From Armatimonadota bacterium (GTDB taxonomy: Bacteria; Armatimonadota; UBA5829): a stretch of DNA of 64,000 nucleotides. A model generated the notes under the pieces. That model did not search any database. It had not been told where the DNA came from and saw only the letters and a program-made list of their open reading frames with translations. Below are positions 1 to 9,648 of this stretch, in pieces. How positions within the stretch are numbered: the stretch's first letter is position 1; every line of letters begins with the position of its first letter. A program made the translations under genes and the position numbers. Location of the stretch: NCBI GenBank assembly GCA_039679645.1, contig JBDKUO010000069.1, positions 34,526 to 98,525 of the forward strand. Reading direction: 5' to 3'.

Positions 1-1252
1 TGAGCGCGAGGCCCTTTGGCAGATATAAATACGCAGAGACCTCTTTCAAATTATACGGACCGGAGTCCATAGTAGTGTTATAAACATACGCGCTGATCGT
101 GAACGGGTCCGGAGTAATATCGACAAGGTTTGTGTCGGGATTGGTACTGTTGAATTTGAGGGACTTCGGTGCTTGAACAGCCGCGGTCACACTGTCTCGA
201 ACAACTTTAGTCCCAGATTTACTTGTCCATTTTTCAGATGCGGCACCAATACCATAATAGGTAACATATGTCCGTGAGGCCCCCGCAGCGAGAGCCTTTT
301 GCTTCCATTCCATCAGGCAGCAAGGAGCATCCACCGCTTCCAGAGGATCCGGTATATAATCATCCGGCAGCCAGGTGCTTGTCATTATAAGTCCACCGGG
401 CTCCCATTCGCCCCAAGCAAAATAGTCGGGGATAGTGCAATCCTGCTCACCAAGAGTATATCTGTTCACTCTCGCAGGATCGTCCACACTTTCGTAAACT
501 TCAACCTTATCGGGCACCTTTGTCCCTGAAAAGAGGGTTCCTGGAAACGAATCGGACACACCGTTGGCACGCGTCATTCCTATGCCTGAAATAAACGGAT
601 ATCCGTGAGAAGAGCCTGTGTTGACTACAGGAATACTAAACATCCCCAAGCCTATGGACTGTGTAGTAGTAGCCTTGTTGGTAACAGTCAACGCATAACG
701 CACCTGGTCGCGCACAAGACTTATATTGATTTTGAGCGCTACAGGCGTCTTACCTGCTGTCGTCCACTCTCCCTCGAGATATGGACCGCCGGGTCCGAGT
801 GTGGTGCCGACAATCGGCGCATCATACTTTGTAGGCGTCGTTGACCAGGCGCCGCTGCCGTCCGATCCCGCACCGATCATGACAGGCTCATTGTCACCAA
901 CCTTGACCTTCCAGTTGCCCAAAGGACCAAACGTGTAAGGCGCCCAAGGAGTCATCTGCACGTTGTCGTCGGCAGTAGTCTCAGGATCGCCCTTAGCGGA
1001 CATTACCGAATACCGGCCTGCTACATCATATGTGGTTGAATCTCCGTCTGCCTCGACCAGTGTAACCGTGCCGTCAATACCCAGGTAAGCTTCGATATAG
1101 TCATTTGAAAGCGGCATAACCCAGTAATCATCCGAGAACTTTATCTCGACAATTGTATTATCTGTGTTATCTGCCCAAGCAAAGGACCACAATCCCATAA
1201 AAACCATCAGCACAAACAAGATTACAGAAATCATTGTTCTGGTATTATTCAT
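1..1252 (-). CDS. Secreted surface protein, C-terminus cut by window edge
   Basis: An open frame of 417 codons runs from an ATG at 1252 down to the window edge with no stop, so the C-terminus lies outside. Residues 1-27 form a signal peptide (hydrophobic core ILFVLMVFMGLW, cleavage after AWA). The mature part is rich in Thr, Gly, Asp and aromatic residues in beta-strand-like runs, as in extracellular beta-sandwich proteins. No catalytic motif is visible. An AGGAG ribosome binding site lies about 10 bases upstream of the start. It follows the subtilisin gene on the same strand by 49 bases, so the two may be cotranscribed. I do not recognise the family. Confidence 0.75.
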   Translation of the reverse strand, partial: MNNTRTMISVILFVLMVFMGLWSFAWADNTDNTIVEIKFSDDYWVMPLSNDYIEAYLGIDGTVTLVEADGDSTTYDVAGRYSVMSAKGDPETTADDNVQMTPWAPYTFGPLGNWKVKVGDNEPVMIGAGSDGSGAWSTTPTKYDAPIVGTTLGPGGPYLEGEWTTAGKTPVALKINISLVRDQVRYALTVTNKATTTQSIGLGMFSIPVVNTGSSHGYPFISGIGMTRANGVSDSFPGTLFSGTKVPDKVEVYESVDDPARVNRYTLGEQDCTIPDYFAWGEWEPGGLIMTSTWLPDDYIPDPLEAVDAPCCLMEWKQKALAAGASRTYVTYYGIGAASEKWTSKSGTKVVRDSVTAAVQAPKSLKFNSTNPDTNLVDITPDPFTISAYVYNTTMDSGPYNLKEVSAYLYLPKGLAL

Positions 1253-1301
1253 CTTACAATATCTCCTAACGTCCTCAGCAACAGTCTGTCACATTGCGAA
1301 T

Positions 1302-3614
1302 CTACGGCAAAATTGTCATCTTGAGAGAATCGCCTGAAGTCACTCCGCCAACTCTGGCGTAGAGCCAGTATCCTGTATACGCCTCCAGCAGATCGCGGTT
1401 TGACAACCTGTGATAGCCACGGACCGGAGTTTGAGTATAGTAATACACACTCGTACTTATCCATCCGGCAGCCTGGGCATCAGATAATGATTTTGTTGTG
1501 CCTTTATAAGTAAACAAGGCATTGGTCCATGTGATCTGCTTGTCATATGGATTGCCGAACATATTCCAACCTTTATAAAGACTGACTTCATATGCATCAC
1601 TCGTTTTGGTCGTATTGTACGTGCTGTTCAGCACCACTTCCTCAGAGCTCGGAACCAATAGCCAGAAGCCGGAACCTGCAGGAAATGCATATTTTCCGGA
1701 GTTTTGATTGTAACTGCCGCCCGTATACCAACTGTAACTTGAGTTCGAGTCGAGTGGGTTCTGCCACGCAAGCAGGTCATCCGGATAGTTTAAGTATCCT
1801 GCTCCGGACGCAGAAGTAGTCTTTGGAGCCCAACGAGCAAGACGGACTCTTGAGGTGCTTGTATCAGAAAAGTCGGATGATTCTCCATCGGCATTGAGAA
1901 ATAGATTCTCCGGCAGCGCTTTCATCTTCAAGGTCCCGGTATCAAAACCGGCAATGTCGTAAGGAAGTGATATCAAGTAGAGGCCGGGCGAAAAAGTCTT
2001 GGCAGTAACCGTAAAGACCGCCCAGTCGGTGTATTCTTTCGCGCCGGCAGATGCTGCACCCTTAACGTAGATTGAGTGTTCGCCCGCACTGAGGGAACAA
2101 TCCGATGAGTCGAGCGGCCAAGTTATTATATCCGAAACGAGATAGCTGCTGATATTTGAACTGTTTATAATAACATATGACATGTCATCCAGATTATCAG
2201 GCACGCCATTACCGTCAGCATCAGGATAGTCCATATAGACCTTGACGGATGCCGAATCAATATTATTGAGAGATATCTTGATTGTTGGCCTGCAGGAAAC
2301 CGTTCCGCCCGCACTGGGCTGAAGAATTTTTATGCCGGCATTGGTCAGAGCCGCAGCCACGTCCAGCACGCCTGCGCCATACTTGTAAGGGTCCAGCGTG
2401 CCGGTCTTTGGAGCACGGGCAGACTCCAGCAGTCTGCCTGTAACTTCGCCTGCAGGAATATCGTAGCTTAGTAAAAGCGCCGCCGCGCCCGCTACATGAG
2501 GGCACGCGAACGAGGTGCCTTGTTCATATGCATAAGAGTAGACATACGCGCCAGTGCTATCATCTGTTGTAACGGATGTGCTGTAGATTCCGTCAGGATC
2601 ATTCTCCACGCTCATATCCCCGCCCGGCGCGGCAATGTCGATTGACGAACCGTAGTTGGAATAGGAAGCCAGACTCTCATCAGGACCTAATGCAGAGACA
2701 GAGATCACTCCATTGCATGCGGCCGGATAACACGGAACACTTGTATCATCGTTTCCGGCGGCTGCTACAAGGATAACACCGGCAGCGTAGAGCTTTGCCA
2801 TCATTGCATCGGTAGCGGAGTCATCTCCATAGCCGCCATAACTCATGTTCAACACGTCTACACCCTGGTCCAAAGCATATTGCTCTGCTTTAAGAAGGGT
2901 ATCAGCATCCGAGTATATTCCGCTAAATGCCCGAATAGGCAGGATTTTCACGTTTTCCCAGCATACCCCGGTGACACCTACTTCATTATCACCTTGTGCC
3001 GCTATAATACCCGAAACAAACGTGCCGTGGCCTACCAGATCATTGCTGCAATCGGTGTCATTATCCACAAAGTCATAGCCGGGCAATACTCTTCCGTCCA
3101 GATCCGGATGATCAGCAACGCCTGTATCTATTACTCCGACTTTATATTCGTCGCTGCCTTTTTCGATATCCCAGGCATCAGGCATGTTGATCATTTTCAT
3201 GCCCCATTGGTTCACATAGCCCGTGTCATTTGGGACATCGCAAAGCGTGTAGATATAGTTGGGCTGAATATGGTCGATTGCCCACTTGGAAGCTATTCTG
3301 GAGCTTAATGACGACGAATGAGAGCTTAATGATGGGCTACCGAATATCGACACCCTGGAAGAATGCCCCATCTTTATGTGATACATATCGGACAATGGAA
3401 GCTTGTTTACGACCGAAGCTCCCATACTGTTCACGAGGCTCTCGACTGCTGAGGGACTGGTTCCTGATTGCACGTGGATGATGTACTCATTGGGTACATA
3501 GTTCAGATTTCTCGCATCCGCTGCCGCAACGATGGTAAAAAACAGGCTGACCAGTGATGTCAGCACCAAGCCAAGCAACAACTTTCTATTCAACCGACAT
3601 GCAAGCGGTCTCAT
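1302..3614 (-). CDS. Secreted subtilisin-like serine protease (S8 family)
   Basis: A 770-residue exported peptidase. The ATG at 3614 is chosen because GGAGGAGG sits 8 bases upstream; an in-frame TTG at 3632 would include that site. Residues 1-30 are a signal peptide, followed by an inhibitor-I9-like pro-region to about residue 105. The catalytic triad is Asp163 (VGVIDTG), His196 (GHGTFVSG) and Ser367 (GTSFACPHVAGAA), with the oxyanion Asn in AAAGND near 288. The C-terminal 320 residues are beta-rich, with GWNMFGNPY near 680 and TGYWLYA near 740, probably a surface or attachment module. A hairpin separates it from the upstream CsgG-like gene. Confidence 0.95.
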   Translation of the reverse strand: MRPLACRLNRKLLLGLVLTSLVSLFFTIVAAADARNLNYVPNEYIIHVQSGTSPSAVESLVNSMGASVVNKLPLSDMYHIKMGHSSRVSIFGSPSLSSHSSSLSSRIASKWAIDHIQPNYIYTLCDVPNDTGYVNQWGMKMINMPDAWDIEKGSDEYKVGVIDTGVADHPDLDGRVLPGYDFVDNDTDCSNDLVGHGTFVSGIIAAQGDNEVGVTGVCWENVKILPIRAFSGIYSDADTLLKAEQYALDQGVDVLNMSYGGYGDDSATDAMMAKLYAAGVILVAAAGNDDTSVPCYPAACNGVISVSALGPDESLASYSNYGSSIDIAAPGGDMSVENDPDGIYSTSVTTDDSTGAYVYSYAYEQGTSFACPHVAGAAALLLSYDIPAGEVTGRLLESARAPKTGTLDPYKYGAGVLDVAAALTNAGIKILQPSAGGTVSCRPTIKISLNNIDSASVKVYMDYPDADGNGVPDNLDDMSYVIINSSNISSYLVSDIITWPLDSSDCSLSAGEHSIYVKGAASAGAKEYTDWAVFTVTAKTFSPGLYLISLPYDIAGFDTGTLKMKALPENLFLNADGESSDFSDTSTSRVRLARWAPKTTSASGAGYLNYPDDLLAWQNPLDSNSSYSWYTGGSYNQNSGKYAFPAGSGFWLLVPSSEEVVLNSTYNTTKTSDAYEVSLYKGWNMFGNPYDKQITWTNALFTYKGTTKSLSDAQAAGWISTSVYYYTQTPVRGYHRLSNRDLLEAYTGYWLYARVGGVTSGDSLKMTILP

Positions 3615-3644
3615 TCTCCAATCCTCCTCCAACGATCTATACAG

Positions 3645-3670
3645 GGGCGGCGATACACAAATCGCCGCCC
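3645..3670 (-). terminator. Hairpin between CsgG-like gene and subtilisin gene
   Basis: A perfect 10-bp stem (GGGCGGCGAT with ATCGCCGCCC) and a 6-base loop lie 15 bases past the stop of the upstream gene. No clear U-tract follows, so it may attenuate rather than terminate, or stabilise an mRNA end. Confidence 0.5.
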
Positions 3671-3684
3671 AAAATTACAGGTTG

Positions 3685-5502
3685 TTAATCCGAACTCGGC
3701 TCTACAGGCGGTATCGAGCTGATCTCGAACCTGTTTTGCTCGCCTTTATACCACCCGTCGCCCGTGTCCTCTTCATGTCTGCAATACACAGTCCAACCCA
3801 TAATGACGCCGGGATAGTCTTCAAGCGTACTGGCCAAACCGGTCCGCTGAGCATCAGTAAGGGTAACAGTCGGACCGGTCTCGGTAATTAAACTCGATGT
3901 CCAAGTCGGACCTGTCCCGGCTACTACCGGCGCGACCAATACATAATAGGTATCAGCACCGTCCTTGCGGTTCCACTCCAGATTCACAGTGCCGTCCTGA
4001 AGGTCGCTGATCTGAAGCTCGGGCGGCGCATCGCTGGTCGAATACGCCGGAGAAACAACGTCGCTGTTGTGCACCGGATCGATCACGGTAGCTTTTACAG
4101 TATTGCTCACACCCGTGAGATGATACGTTGTTTCGGTCGTGTCGGTCGTGTCAGTCGTATCACTAGATGACGAATCACTAGATGTAGTTTTTGTCGTTTT
4201 ATACAGCACTCGAACCTGATAGTCATGAGTGGTGCCATAAGGCTCAATCGGTACCTTCGTAGTTTGTGAGGTGTATTTCTGTGACGGATTGATATCAAGC
4301 GAGTAGTAGTTGACCGTGAGATCACTACCGCTGCCGTAAAGACCAGCTATACTGGTATAGCCCATATCAATCGCCCCAGAATCACGTATGACCTTCACCG
4401 GCGCTGTAGAATCGGTGAAACTGTCTCTTATAACCTCATATTCCAGCACATTTGTGCCATGACCGTATTTGCTTGCGTCCCAGGTAATTACGGTCGGATC
4501 GGAAACACTGATGCTGGGCGCATCCTCTGCACCACGCCCGCCCTTGAAGAGCGAGACAACTCCAAAAACAAGAGCCGCACCCAGAAGGAACTTGCCTATC
4601 TTGCTGATAGCGCTGCCCTTAGTCCTGCTCTGCGTGGGCGCCCCTGAAGGTAAAGACTGGGTCCTTGCGGCCCCTCCCACAGCAGGCATATCAAAAATCG
4701 CCTTTGCTTTATCCTGAGCCTGGATTCCACGCATGGATTTTGTGATCTTTGCTATACTGTCCACCGGAGTGACTGATTGAACGGAAAGGTAGCCAATAAT
4801 TTCCCTGTCTCGCAGGACTATCATCTGCATGCCCGGCTTTATGCCGTCACGAGCGCCTTTATTAAGCATAACCTGGCTGGCACCCAAGCTGTTTTGAACT
4901 GTGGCCTCGGGAATGACATAGTCCACCATCGTTTTAACGCCAAGAAATGCGGCATTATTGATCGCTTCGACTATGAGAGCATCATCATCGGGAGTGTAGC
5001 CTACCCGTGCACTCGATTGACCTGTCTGCACGGCACCATTTACGATCTCACCGGAAGCCTGGTCGTACATTCGTAGAATAAGCGTCACAGATGCTCGTCT
5101 TGTAACGCCTGAACCTGCCAATTGAACAGAGGTGATGGAACCCTCAAGCATAGCATCAGCGCTCAAAGACTCGCCCAGCCTCACCAGGCCGACCTTATCA
5201 AGCGGAGAATGTAGATCAAGCGCCTCCATCGCTGCCTTGATAGTCGTACGACTGTTGCTGCCGACATCGAAGCGAGTAGTCTTGCTCATCTCGACCACGA
5301 CCGCATCAGTCGCGAGTCTGGCAAGCAGATCACCCTGAACACCGGACTCGTTGACAAACTCAACAACAGCAACCGAATATTGGGGCATAAGCTGAGCCTC
5401 TGCCCGCTTTGATAGCGGCAGGGGCGCTATTGTTGCTATGAGCGCTATTATCACGGCATAGCACACGTCCTTGAAAACCCTGCATTGCATTAGCTGCCTC
5501 AA
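3685..5502 (-). CDS. CsgG/FlgT-like secreted protein with fibronectin-like C-terminus
   Basis: 605 residues. The start is a TTG at 5502 with GGAGG about 10 bases upstream; an ATG at 5490 is the alternative. A signal peptide (residues 14-36, ending AEA) is followed by a CsgG/TolB-like domain (about 40-200; YSVAVVEFVNESG) and a FlgT-C-like segment (about 205-270; VMLNKGARDGIKPGM). A hydrophobic segment lies at 302-320, and the rest is fibronectin-III-like with a Ser/Thr/Asp run near 435-460. Unlike CsgG there is no lipobox Cys. CsgG-type proteins act in outer-membrane export, but no curli or flagellar genes are nearby, so the role is unclear. Confidence 0.7.
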   Translation of the reverse strand: MRQLMQCRVFKDVCYAVIIALIATIAPLPLSKRAEAQLMPQYSVAVVEFVNESGVQGDLLARLATDAVVVEMSKTTRFDVGSNSRTTIKAAMEALDLHSPLDKVGLVRLGESLSADAMLEGSITSVQLAGSGVTRRASVTLILRMYDQASGEIVNGAVQTGQSSARVGYTPDDDALIVEAINNAAFLGVKTMVDYVIPEATVQNSLGASQVMLNKGARDGIKPGMQMIVLRDREIIGYLSVQSVTPVDSIAKITKSMRGIQAQDKAKAIFDMPAVGGAARTQSLPSGAPTQSRTKGSAISKIGKFLLGAALVFGVVSLFKGGRGAEDAPSISVSDPTVITWDASKYGHGTNVLEYEVIRDSFTDSTAPVKVIRDSGAIDMGYTSIAGLYGSGSDLTVNYYSLDINPSQKYTSQTTKVPIEPYGTTHDYQVRVLYKTTKTTSSDSSSSDTTDTTDTTETTYHLTGVSNTVKATVIDPVHNSDVVSPAYSTSDAPPELQISDLQDGTVNLEWNRKDGADTYYVLVAPVVAGTGPTWTSSLITETGPTVTLTDAQRTGLASTLEDYPGVIMGWTVYCRHEEDTGDGWYKGEQNRFEISSIPPVEPSSD

Positions 5503-5780
5503 CGGTAGATAACCTCCCTAAAATCCAATTCCAACAAGATATAATCGCCGACAAACCACATGGCCAAAGCATGTCTTTTCGGGAAAACAAACCTGGGCGC
5601 CATCGAGGTGCGGCAAGGGGACTTGCACTCGAACGAGCAACGCGGAAACCCGGCAGCCGGCCGCTTGGCGTCTGCCATATCTTATCTCCACAATACCCAT
5701 AACCTCACGCAAACGTGACAGTAAGTTATCCGCGTAAAACCGCCCGACTTGATACTCATCCGTCAACAACTATAGCACAA
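5503..5780. other. Intergenic region between coaE and the CsgG-like gene
   Basis: 278 bases without a convincing gene. A GC-rich core around 5605-5665 can fold locally (GTGCGGCAAG with CTTGCAC, bulged) and carries a TTCGAGT string on the minus strand. No tRNA cloverleaf or known riboswitch core could be built. The ribosome binding site of the CsgG-like gene lies at 5513-5517. Confidence 0.4.
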
Positions 5781-6395
5781 CTACTCATGTAAGAGCAAGA
5801 GGATTTCACGCCAAACACCTTCTACCGATGCCCGCAAAGACCCCAAATCCGAGTCGTTCCATATCACGCGGTCGGCACGGCGAACTTTGAACTCCATCGG
5901 CATTTGTGAACCGATCCTGCGAAGGGCATCATCGCGAGAGATACCACTTCTGCTTGTCAGACGACTTACCTGCGTCTCTTGTTCCGCAGCAACCAGGATT
6001 ACTTCATCCACCATCGACTCCATATGGCATTCCATCAAAAGTGGAATCTCTACCGCCAACACCTTGTCATCGGCAGGATTGTCTCTAAATGTCTTTATCG
6101 CAAGGCCGATTTTATCGATGATACGTGGATGGGTTATTGCATCAAGATCCGCTCTGGCTTTGGAGTCGGCGAAAATCAATTGCGCGAGAGCCGGCCTGTT
6201 GATGCGGCCATCGGGAAGCATCACACCCTCTCCAAAGCGCTTGCGGACCTCAAGATATGCAGGCTCGCCTACATCCAAAACTTGCCTGGCAACGTCGTCG
6301 GCGCTTAGAACGCGGGCACCCAATTCAGCCAGCATACCGAGCACCGTGCTCTTGCCTGTGCCAATTCCACCAGTTATGCCTATTACGTAAGCCAT
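5781..6395 (-). CDS. coaE: Dephospho-CoA kinase
   Basis: Performs the last step of coenzyme A synthesis, ATP-dependent phosphorylation of dephospho-CoA at the 3'-hydroxyl. With the ATG at 6395 the protein is 204 residues and begins MAYVIGITGGIGTGKST, matching the usual family N-terminus; the P-loop spans residues 9-17. The conserved SADDVAR and EIPLLME segments are present. In-frame ATGs at 6401 and 6404 are possible alternatives, and no strong ribosome binding site decides between them. The gene lies downstream of rpsA across a hairpin terminator, so it may be read by readthrough or from its own weak promoter. Confidence 0.93.
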   Translation of the reverse strand: MAYVIGITGGIGTGKSTVLGMLAELGARVLSADDVARQVLDVGEPAYLEVRKRFGEGVMLPDGRINRPALAQLIFADSKARADLDAITHPRIIDKIGLAIKTFRDNPADDKVLAVEIPLLMECHMESMVDEVILVAAEQETQVSRLTSRSGISRDDALRRIGSQMPMEFKVRRADRVIWNDSDLGSLRASVEGVWREILLLLHE

Positions 6396-6417
6396 ACTCA
6401 TCATTAAACACAAAGTA

Positions 6418-6446
6418 ATGGCCCAGCGCAAGCCGCGCCGGGCCAT
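6418..6446 (-). terminator. Hairpin terminator after rpsA
   Basis: GGCCC-G-GCGC pairs with GCGC-T-GGGCC (one G-U) around a 5-base loop. On the minus strand it is followed by ATTACTTTGTGTTT. It lies in the gap between the rpsA stop and the coaE start. Confidence 0.55.
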
Positions 6447-6499
6447 ATGAACCGATTTCTGCTCGGCATAGAAATCAATTGTTCAGCCGAGAACATTTC

Positions 6500-8104
6500 C
6501 TATGCTTCAGATTCTTTAGACTCTTCTTCGGCTGCGAGCGCCACAGGCTCTTGGACGGGCGTTTCGGCAACCTCGGCGGTCTCGGACGGAGTTTCGGCCT
6601 CAGCGGCGGCTTCAGGCGCCTCAGTAACCGGCTCCATCTCGGCCTTGATACTCTCTTCCATCTCCAGCTCTTCCTGAGCCTGAGCCAGAGCTTCAGCTTC
6701 GGTGATCTCTTCCTTCTTGGCTTTGGTTCTTGATTTCTTCGCGGGTTTCTCCTTCTTTTCGCCGAAATCAAGTTCACCAAGCTGCTCGCCGATCAGGTCA
6801 CCTATTGTGGTCTTGGTCTCGGGCTTGGCTTGAGCGTAGCTGCGAAACTCGGTCTCTTCACGCTCTTTCTCCTTCTGAGTCATCAACTGCCTCATGGACA
6901 GAGTCAACCGCCGCTCGTCGGGGCGAAGGTCAATGACCTTGACCTCTACCTCCTGACCGACGCTGACTACCTCTTCAGGATTATTGACACGCTTCAAAGC
7001 AAGCTCGGAGTTGGGTATGATGCCCTCAATGCCGCCCTCGACCTGAACGAAAGCGCCGAACGGAACGAGCCTGGAGATTGCGCCGGTAAAGACATCACCC
7101 ACTTTATAGAGCCGTTTGATATCTTCCCACGGATCGGGCAGTATCTGCCTGAGACCAAGGGAAACCCTGCCCTGCTCCAGGTTGAGCTTGAGAACCATGA
7201 CCTGAATTTTCTGGCCGACCTTTACGACCTCGGACGGATGATTGATCCTGGTCCAGGACATCTCGGAAATGTGCAACAGGCCGTCAACGCCACCCAGGTC
7301 GATAAATGCGCCGTAATCGGTAAGCCTGCGAACGACGCCTTCTCGGATCTGACCAACCGCAAGTGTCGCAACAGTCTCTTTCTTGAGCTCTTCGCGCTCT
7401 TCTTCAACCGCAAGCCTGTTGGAGAGGACGACTTTCCTGCGCTCTCGATCGACTTCGATTATCTTAAACGGCATGCTCTGACCGACAAACTTATCCAGGT
7501 TCTTGAGCTTGCCGCTCTGGACATGTGATGCGGGGACGAAACCCCTGATCCCGAGATCGACAACCAGCCCGCCCTTGACACGGTCGGTAACCATCGCCTT
7601 GATGACTTCCTTGTCGGCAAATGCCTTGTCAACCCGGTCCCATGCGTTTTCGAAGTCAGCTCTCTTCTTGGAAAGAACAGGTCCGCCTTCATGACTTTCA
7701 GACTCGACAACATAGACCTTTATCTTCTCGCCAATGGAGACGACCTCTTCCGGCTCAAGGCTGGGATCGCGCGTAAGCTCGTTGGGCTTAATTACGCCTT
7801 CCGACTTCGTTCCTACATCCACAAGCACGCCTTCTCGGTCGATGTGTACAACTACACCCTCGACGACATCACCCGGAGACAGTGACCTGAACGTCCCTGA
7901 ATAATCGACTCCGGCTCCACCCATCTGGGCCATCGCCGCCTCCATGGTCATCGGTTCCTCGGCCTCAGTCGTTACCGACTCCTCCGCAGGCTTCAGACTC
8001 TCATCAACCTGACCCGGCTCATTAGCGCCGGAACCGAAAGGGGTCTCAGACATCTCGTGCGTATGGACGGACGTTTGCTCCCGCTCCACATTCTCATCAG
8101 ACAT
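6500..8104 (-). CDS. rpsA: 30S ribosomal protein S1
   Basis: 534 residues with four S1 RNA-binding domains at about 77-146, 163-230, 247-318 and 334-405. Domains 3 and 4 are the most canonical (DYGAFIDLGGVDGLLHISE; PFGAFVQVEGGIEGIIPNSE). The number is fewer than the six in E. coli and typical of many other phyla. The N-terminal 70 residues are acidic and unstructured. The last 130 residues are a Glu/Ala/Lys-rich low-complexity tail, which creates long spurious reading frames in other frames. GAGGAG precedes the ATG. S1 delivers mRNA to the 30S subunit. Confidence 0.95.
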   Translation of the reverse strand: MSDENVEREQTSVHTHEMSETPFGSGANEPGQVDESLKPAEESVTTEAEEPMTMEAAMAQMGGAGVDYSGTFRSLSPGDVVEGVVVHIDREGVLVDVGTKSEGVIKPNELTRDPSLEPEEVVSIGEKIKVYVVESESHEGGPVLSKKRADFENAWDRVDKAFADKEVIKAMVTDRVKGGLVVDLGIRGFVPASHVQSGKLKNLDKFVGQSMPFKIIEVDRERRKVVLSNRLAVEEEREELKKETVATLAVGQIREGVVRRLTDYGAFIDLGGVDGLLHISEMSWTRINHPSEVVKVGQKIQVMVLKLNLEQGRVSLGLRQILPDPWEDIKRLYKVGDVFTGAISRLVPFGAFVQVEGGIEGIIPNSELALKRVNNPEEVVSVGQEVEVKVIDLRPDERRLTLSMRQLMTQKEKEREETEFRSYAQAKPETKTTIGDLIGEQLGELDFGEKKEKPAKKSRTKAKKEEITEAEALAQAQEELEMEESIKAEMEPVTEAPEAAAEAETPSETAEVAETPVQEPVALAAEEESKESEA

Positions 8105-8377
8105 TGCTCAACACTCCTCTCGCGAGCTGCAAAAGCATACCCGCTTTTACTAGTCATCCCAAGCGGCAGACAACCGCGCGGGGCAAGCCATTACGGCCGG
8201 CATAAATCAACAACACCGATATGCGCTTTATACACTCTGTATAGCGCTTCGGCTGCATCTTCTAAAATTGTCCGGCGAAATTTTTGCCGGTGAAACTCTA
8301 TTACCGATGGCTCTGACTCTCTATAATAACCCCTTAAACGCTCAGCGTCAAATTACATTTTTCAGATAGATATTGCA
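8105..8377. other. rpsA leader region with two hairpins
   Basis: 273 bases upstream of rpsA with no gene. Two stem-loops lie in the likely 5' untranslated region: 8224-8248 (GCGC and TATAC arms with a small bulge) and 8272-8290 (CCGGC/GCCGG). S1 genes are often autoregulated through their leaders, but no direct evidence is visible here. No convincing promoter was found. Confidence 0.35.
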
Positions 8378-9148
8378 TCAGTTTATTATTAGCTTAATCG
8401 CCCCAATGGCTGCAAGAAAAAGCACCGTGTCGTTGAACGCCCTCTGAGAAATACGCGGCAGCATCCACTTGCCGAGAAAAACACCGCCCAAAATACCAGG
8501 CAACAACACTGCGTCTATGATAAGAGAGTGTGCTGAGATAACCGGTTTAGCCGGGTTCAACATTGTAAGAAATATATAGATCGGGACTTTGCTTACATTG
8601 ATAATAAAAAAATACCACGCCGACGTGCCCATGAACTCTTTTTTGGACATCCCCAGTGCGGACAAATATATAGTCATAATAGGCCCGGCGGCATTGGAAA
8701 CAGTCGTTGTAAACCCAGCAAACACACCAGTGGAAGCAACTCCGGCTCGTGAATGCGGAGTGAGGCGGTCATTCATATGAGAACGCAGGAGATGCAGCAC
8801 CAACATTACTATTATTAAAGCGCCGATTATAATGCCCAGGATATCTTTGGTGCTCTGAGACTTGCCGACCAGCCACATGGAAACAGCGCCCACTGCCATA
8901 CCGACCACCACCCATGGAAAGAGCCTAAGCAGTTTATCCCACTGCGTGTGCCTGTGATACCATATGACCGCAAAGACATCTGCAAATATTAACATTGGCA
9001 GCATAATGCCGACAGACTGCCTTCCGCCAAAAGCCATTGCAAGCAGAGTGACCACCAGTATCCCGACACCGGGCACTCCAGTCTTGGACACCCCTACGAT
9101 GACCGCTGCGCTAACTCCAAAGAACCATTGCCAAAGATCCAAATGCAT
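8378..9148 (-). CDS. TSUP (TauE/SafE, DUF81) family permease
   Basis: 256 residues, mostly hydrophobic, with about eight predicted membrane spans. Two repeated halves carry the family's Gly/Pro-rich signatures (VSKTGVPGVGILVV near 19-32 and FAGFTTTVSNAAGPIM near 140-155). TSUP proteins export or import sulfite, sulfoacetate and other sulfonates or organic anions; the substrate cannot be read from sequence. GGAAG lies 6 bases before the ATG. It sits alone downstream of a 588-bp non-coding stretch. Confidence 0.88.
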   Translation of the reverse strand: MHLDLWQWFFGVSAAVIVGVSKTGVPGVGILVVTLLAMAFGGRQSVGIMLPMLIFADVFAVIWYHRHTQWDKLLRLFPWVVVGMAVGAVSMWLVGKSQSTKDILGIIIGALIIVMLVLHLLRSHMNDRLTPHSRAGVASTGVFAGFTTTVSNAAGPIMTIYLSALGMSKKEFMGTSAWYFFIINVSKVPIYIFLTMLNPAKPVISAHSLIIDAVLLPGILGGVFLGKWMLPRISQRAFNDTVLFLAAIGAIKLIIN

Positions 9149-9300
9149 TGCTTACTTCCAACATGTTGATCAAGGGTAGCTGTTGCACCCCGAAACATTA
9201 TACAGGATCGTCTGTAAAATGGATAATAGATGCCAGTCCAGCTTCAGGGAGAACGAACGAACTTTTTGTAACGATGTTCAAACACATCACTCGTATGATG

Positions 9301-9426
9301 GGTAAGGATCTCCGAATCCTTACCCGAGAACCAGTGCCGGATATCCGAATCCGGCTATTCCAGCAAAGGTTACAGGGTTCGGAGACCCCAATTCGGCATT
9401 AAGGTGACGATTCGGAGATCGTCACC
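9301..9426. repeat. Cluster of four hairpins with a shared 6-base loop
   Basis: Hairpins at 9301-9324 (9-bp stem), 9336-9355 (7-bp), 9375-9388 (4-bp) and 9403-9426 (9-bp) all have a 6-base loop reading TCGGAG or its complement CTCCGA, or the one-change form ATCCGA. The first and fourth stems share GGT...GAT/ATC...ACC but differ at three inner pairs (AAG/CTT against GAC/GTC), and every change is compensated on the opposite arm. This points to selection or copying as a paired structure. Confidence 0.75.
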
Positions 9427-9606
9427 TATCAGGCGTTCACATTTTTGTAACTCGTGCGTTAGCCCTGAGTCCAGCTTTAGAGGAAGTCGGCTTTCAGTCT
9501 TGATATTATAAAAAGGCACATGTGTCGCTCAGATGGGTACAACTTAACACAGAACACGCGGTTAAGATTTGCCTGCCTGTCATTTTTGCCGACGTACATA
9601 AAATGA

Positions 9607-9635
9607 GCAGGTGGCATGGTCAGGATACCACCTGC
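9607..9635. repeat. Hairpin downstream of the YHS gene
   Basis: GCAGGTGG pairs with CCACCTGC around a 13-base loop. On the minus strand it lies 100 bases past the YHS stop and could act as that gene's terminator, but there is no proper U-tract. Confidence 0.4.
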
Positions 9636-9648
9636 TTGGGGCAATAGA

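Noticed and set aside
5518..5769. 83-codon frame upstream of the CsgG-like gene, and a tRNA-like TTCGAGT string within it
   Set aside because: No ribosome binding site or family features; no cloverleaf with matching acceptor and T-arm could be built.
6475..6780. Arg/Lys/Pro-rich 101-codon frame on the minus strand
   Set aside because: It is a frame-shifted reading of the Glu/Ala-rich tail of rpsA.
9301..9426. CRISPR-like array
   Set aside because: Units are hairpins of differing stem and spacing; there are no constant repeats with unique spacers.
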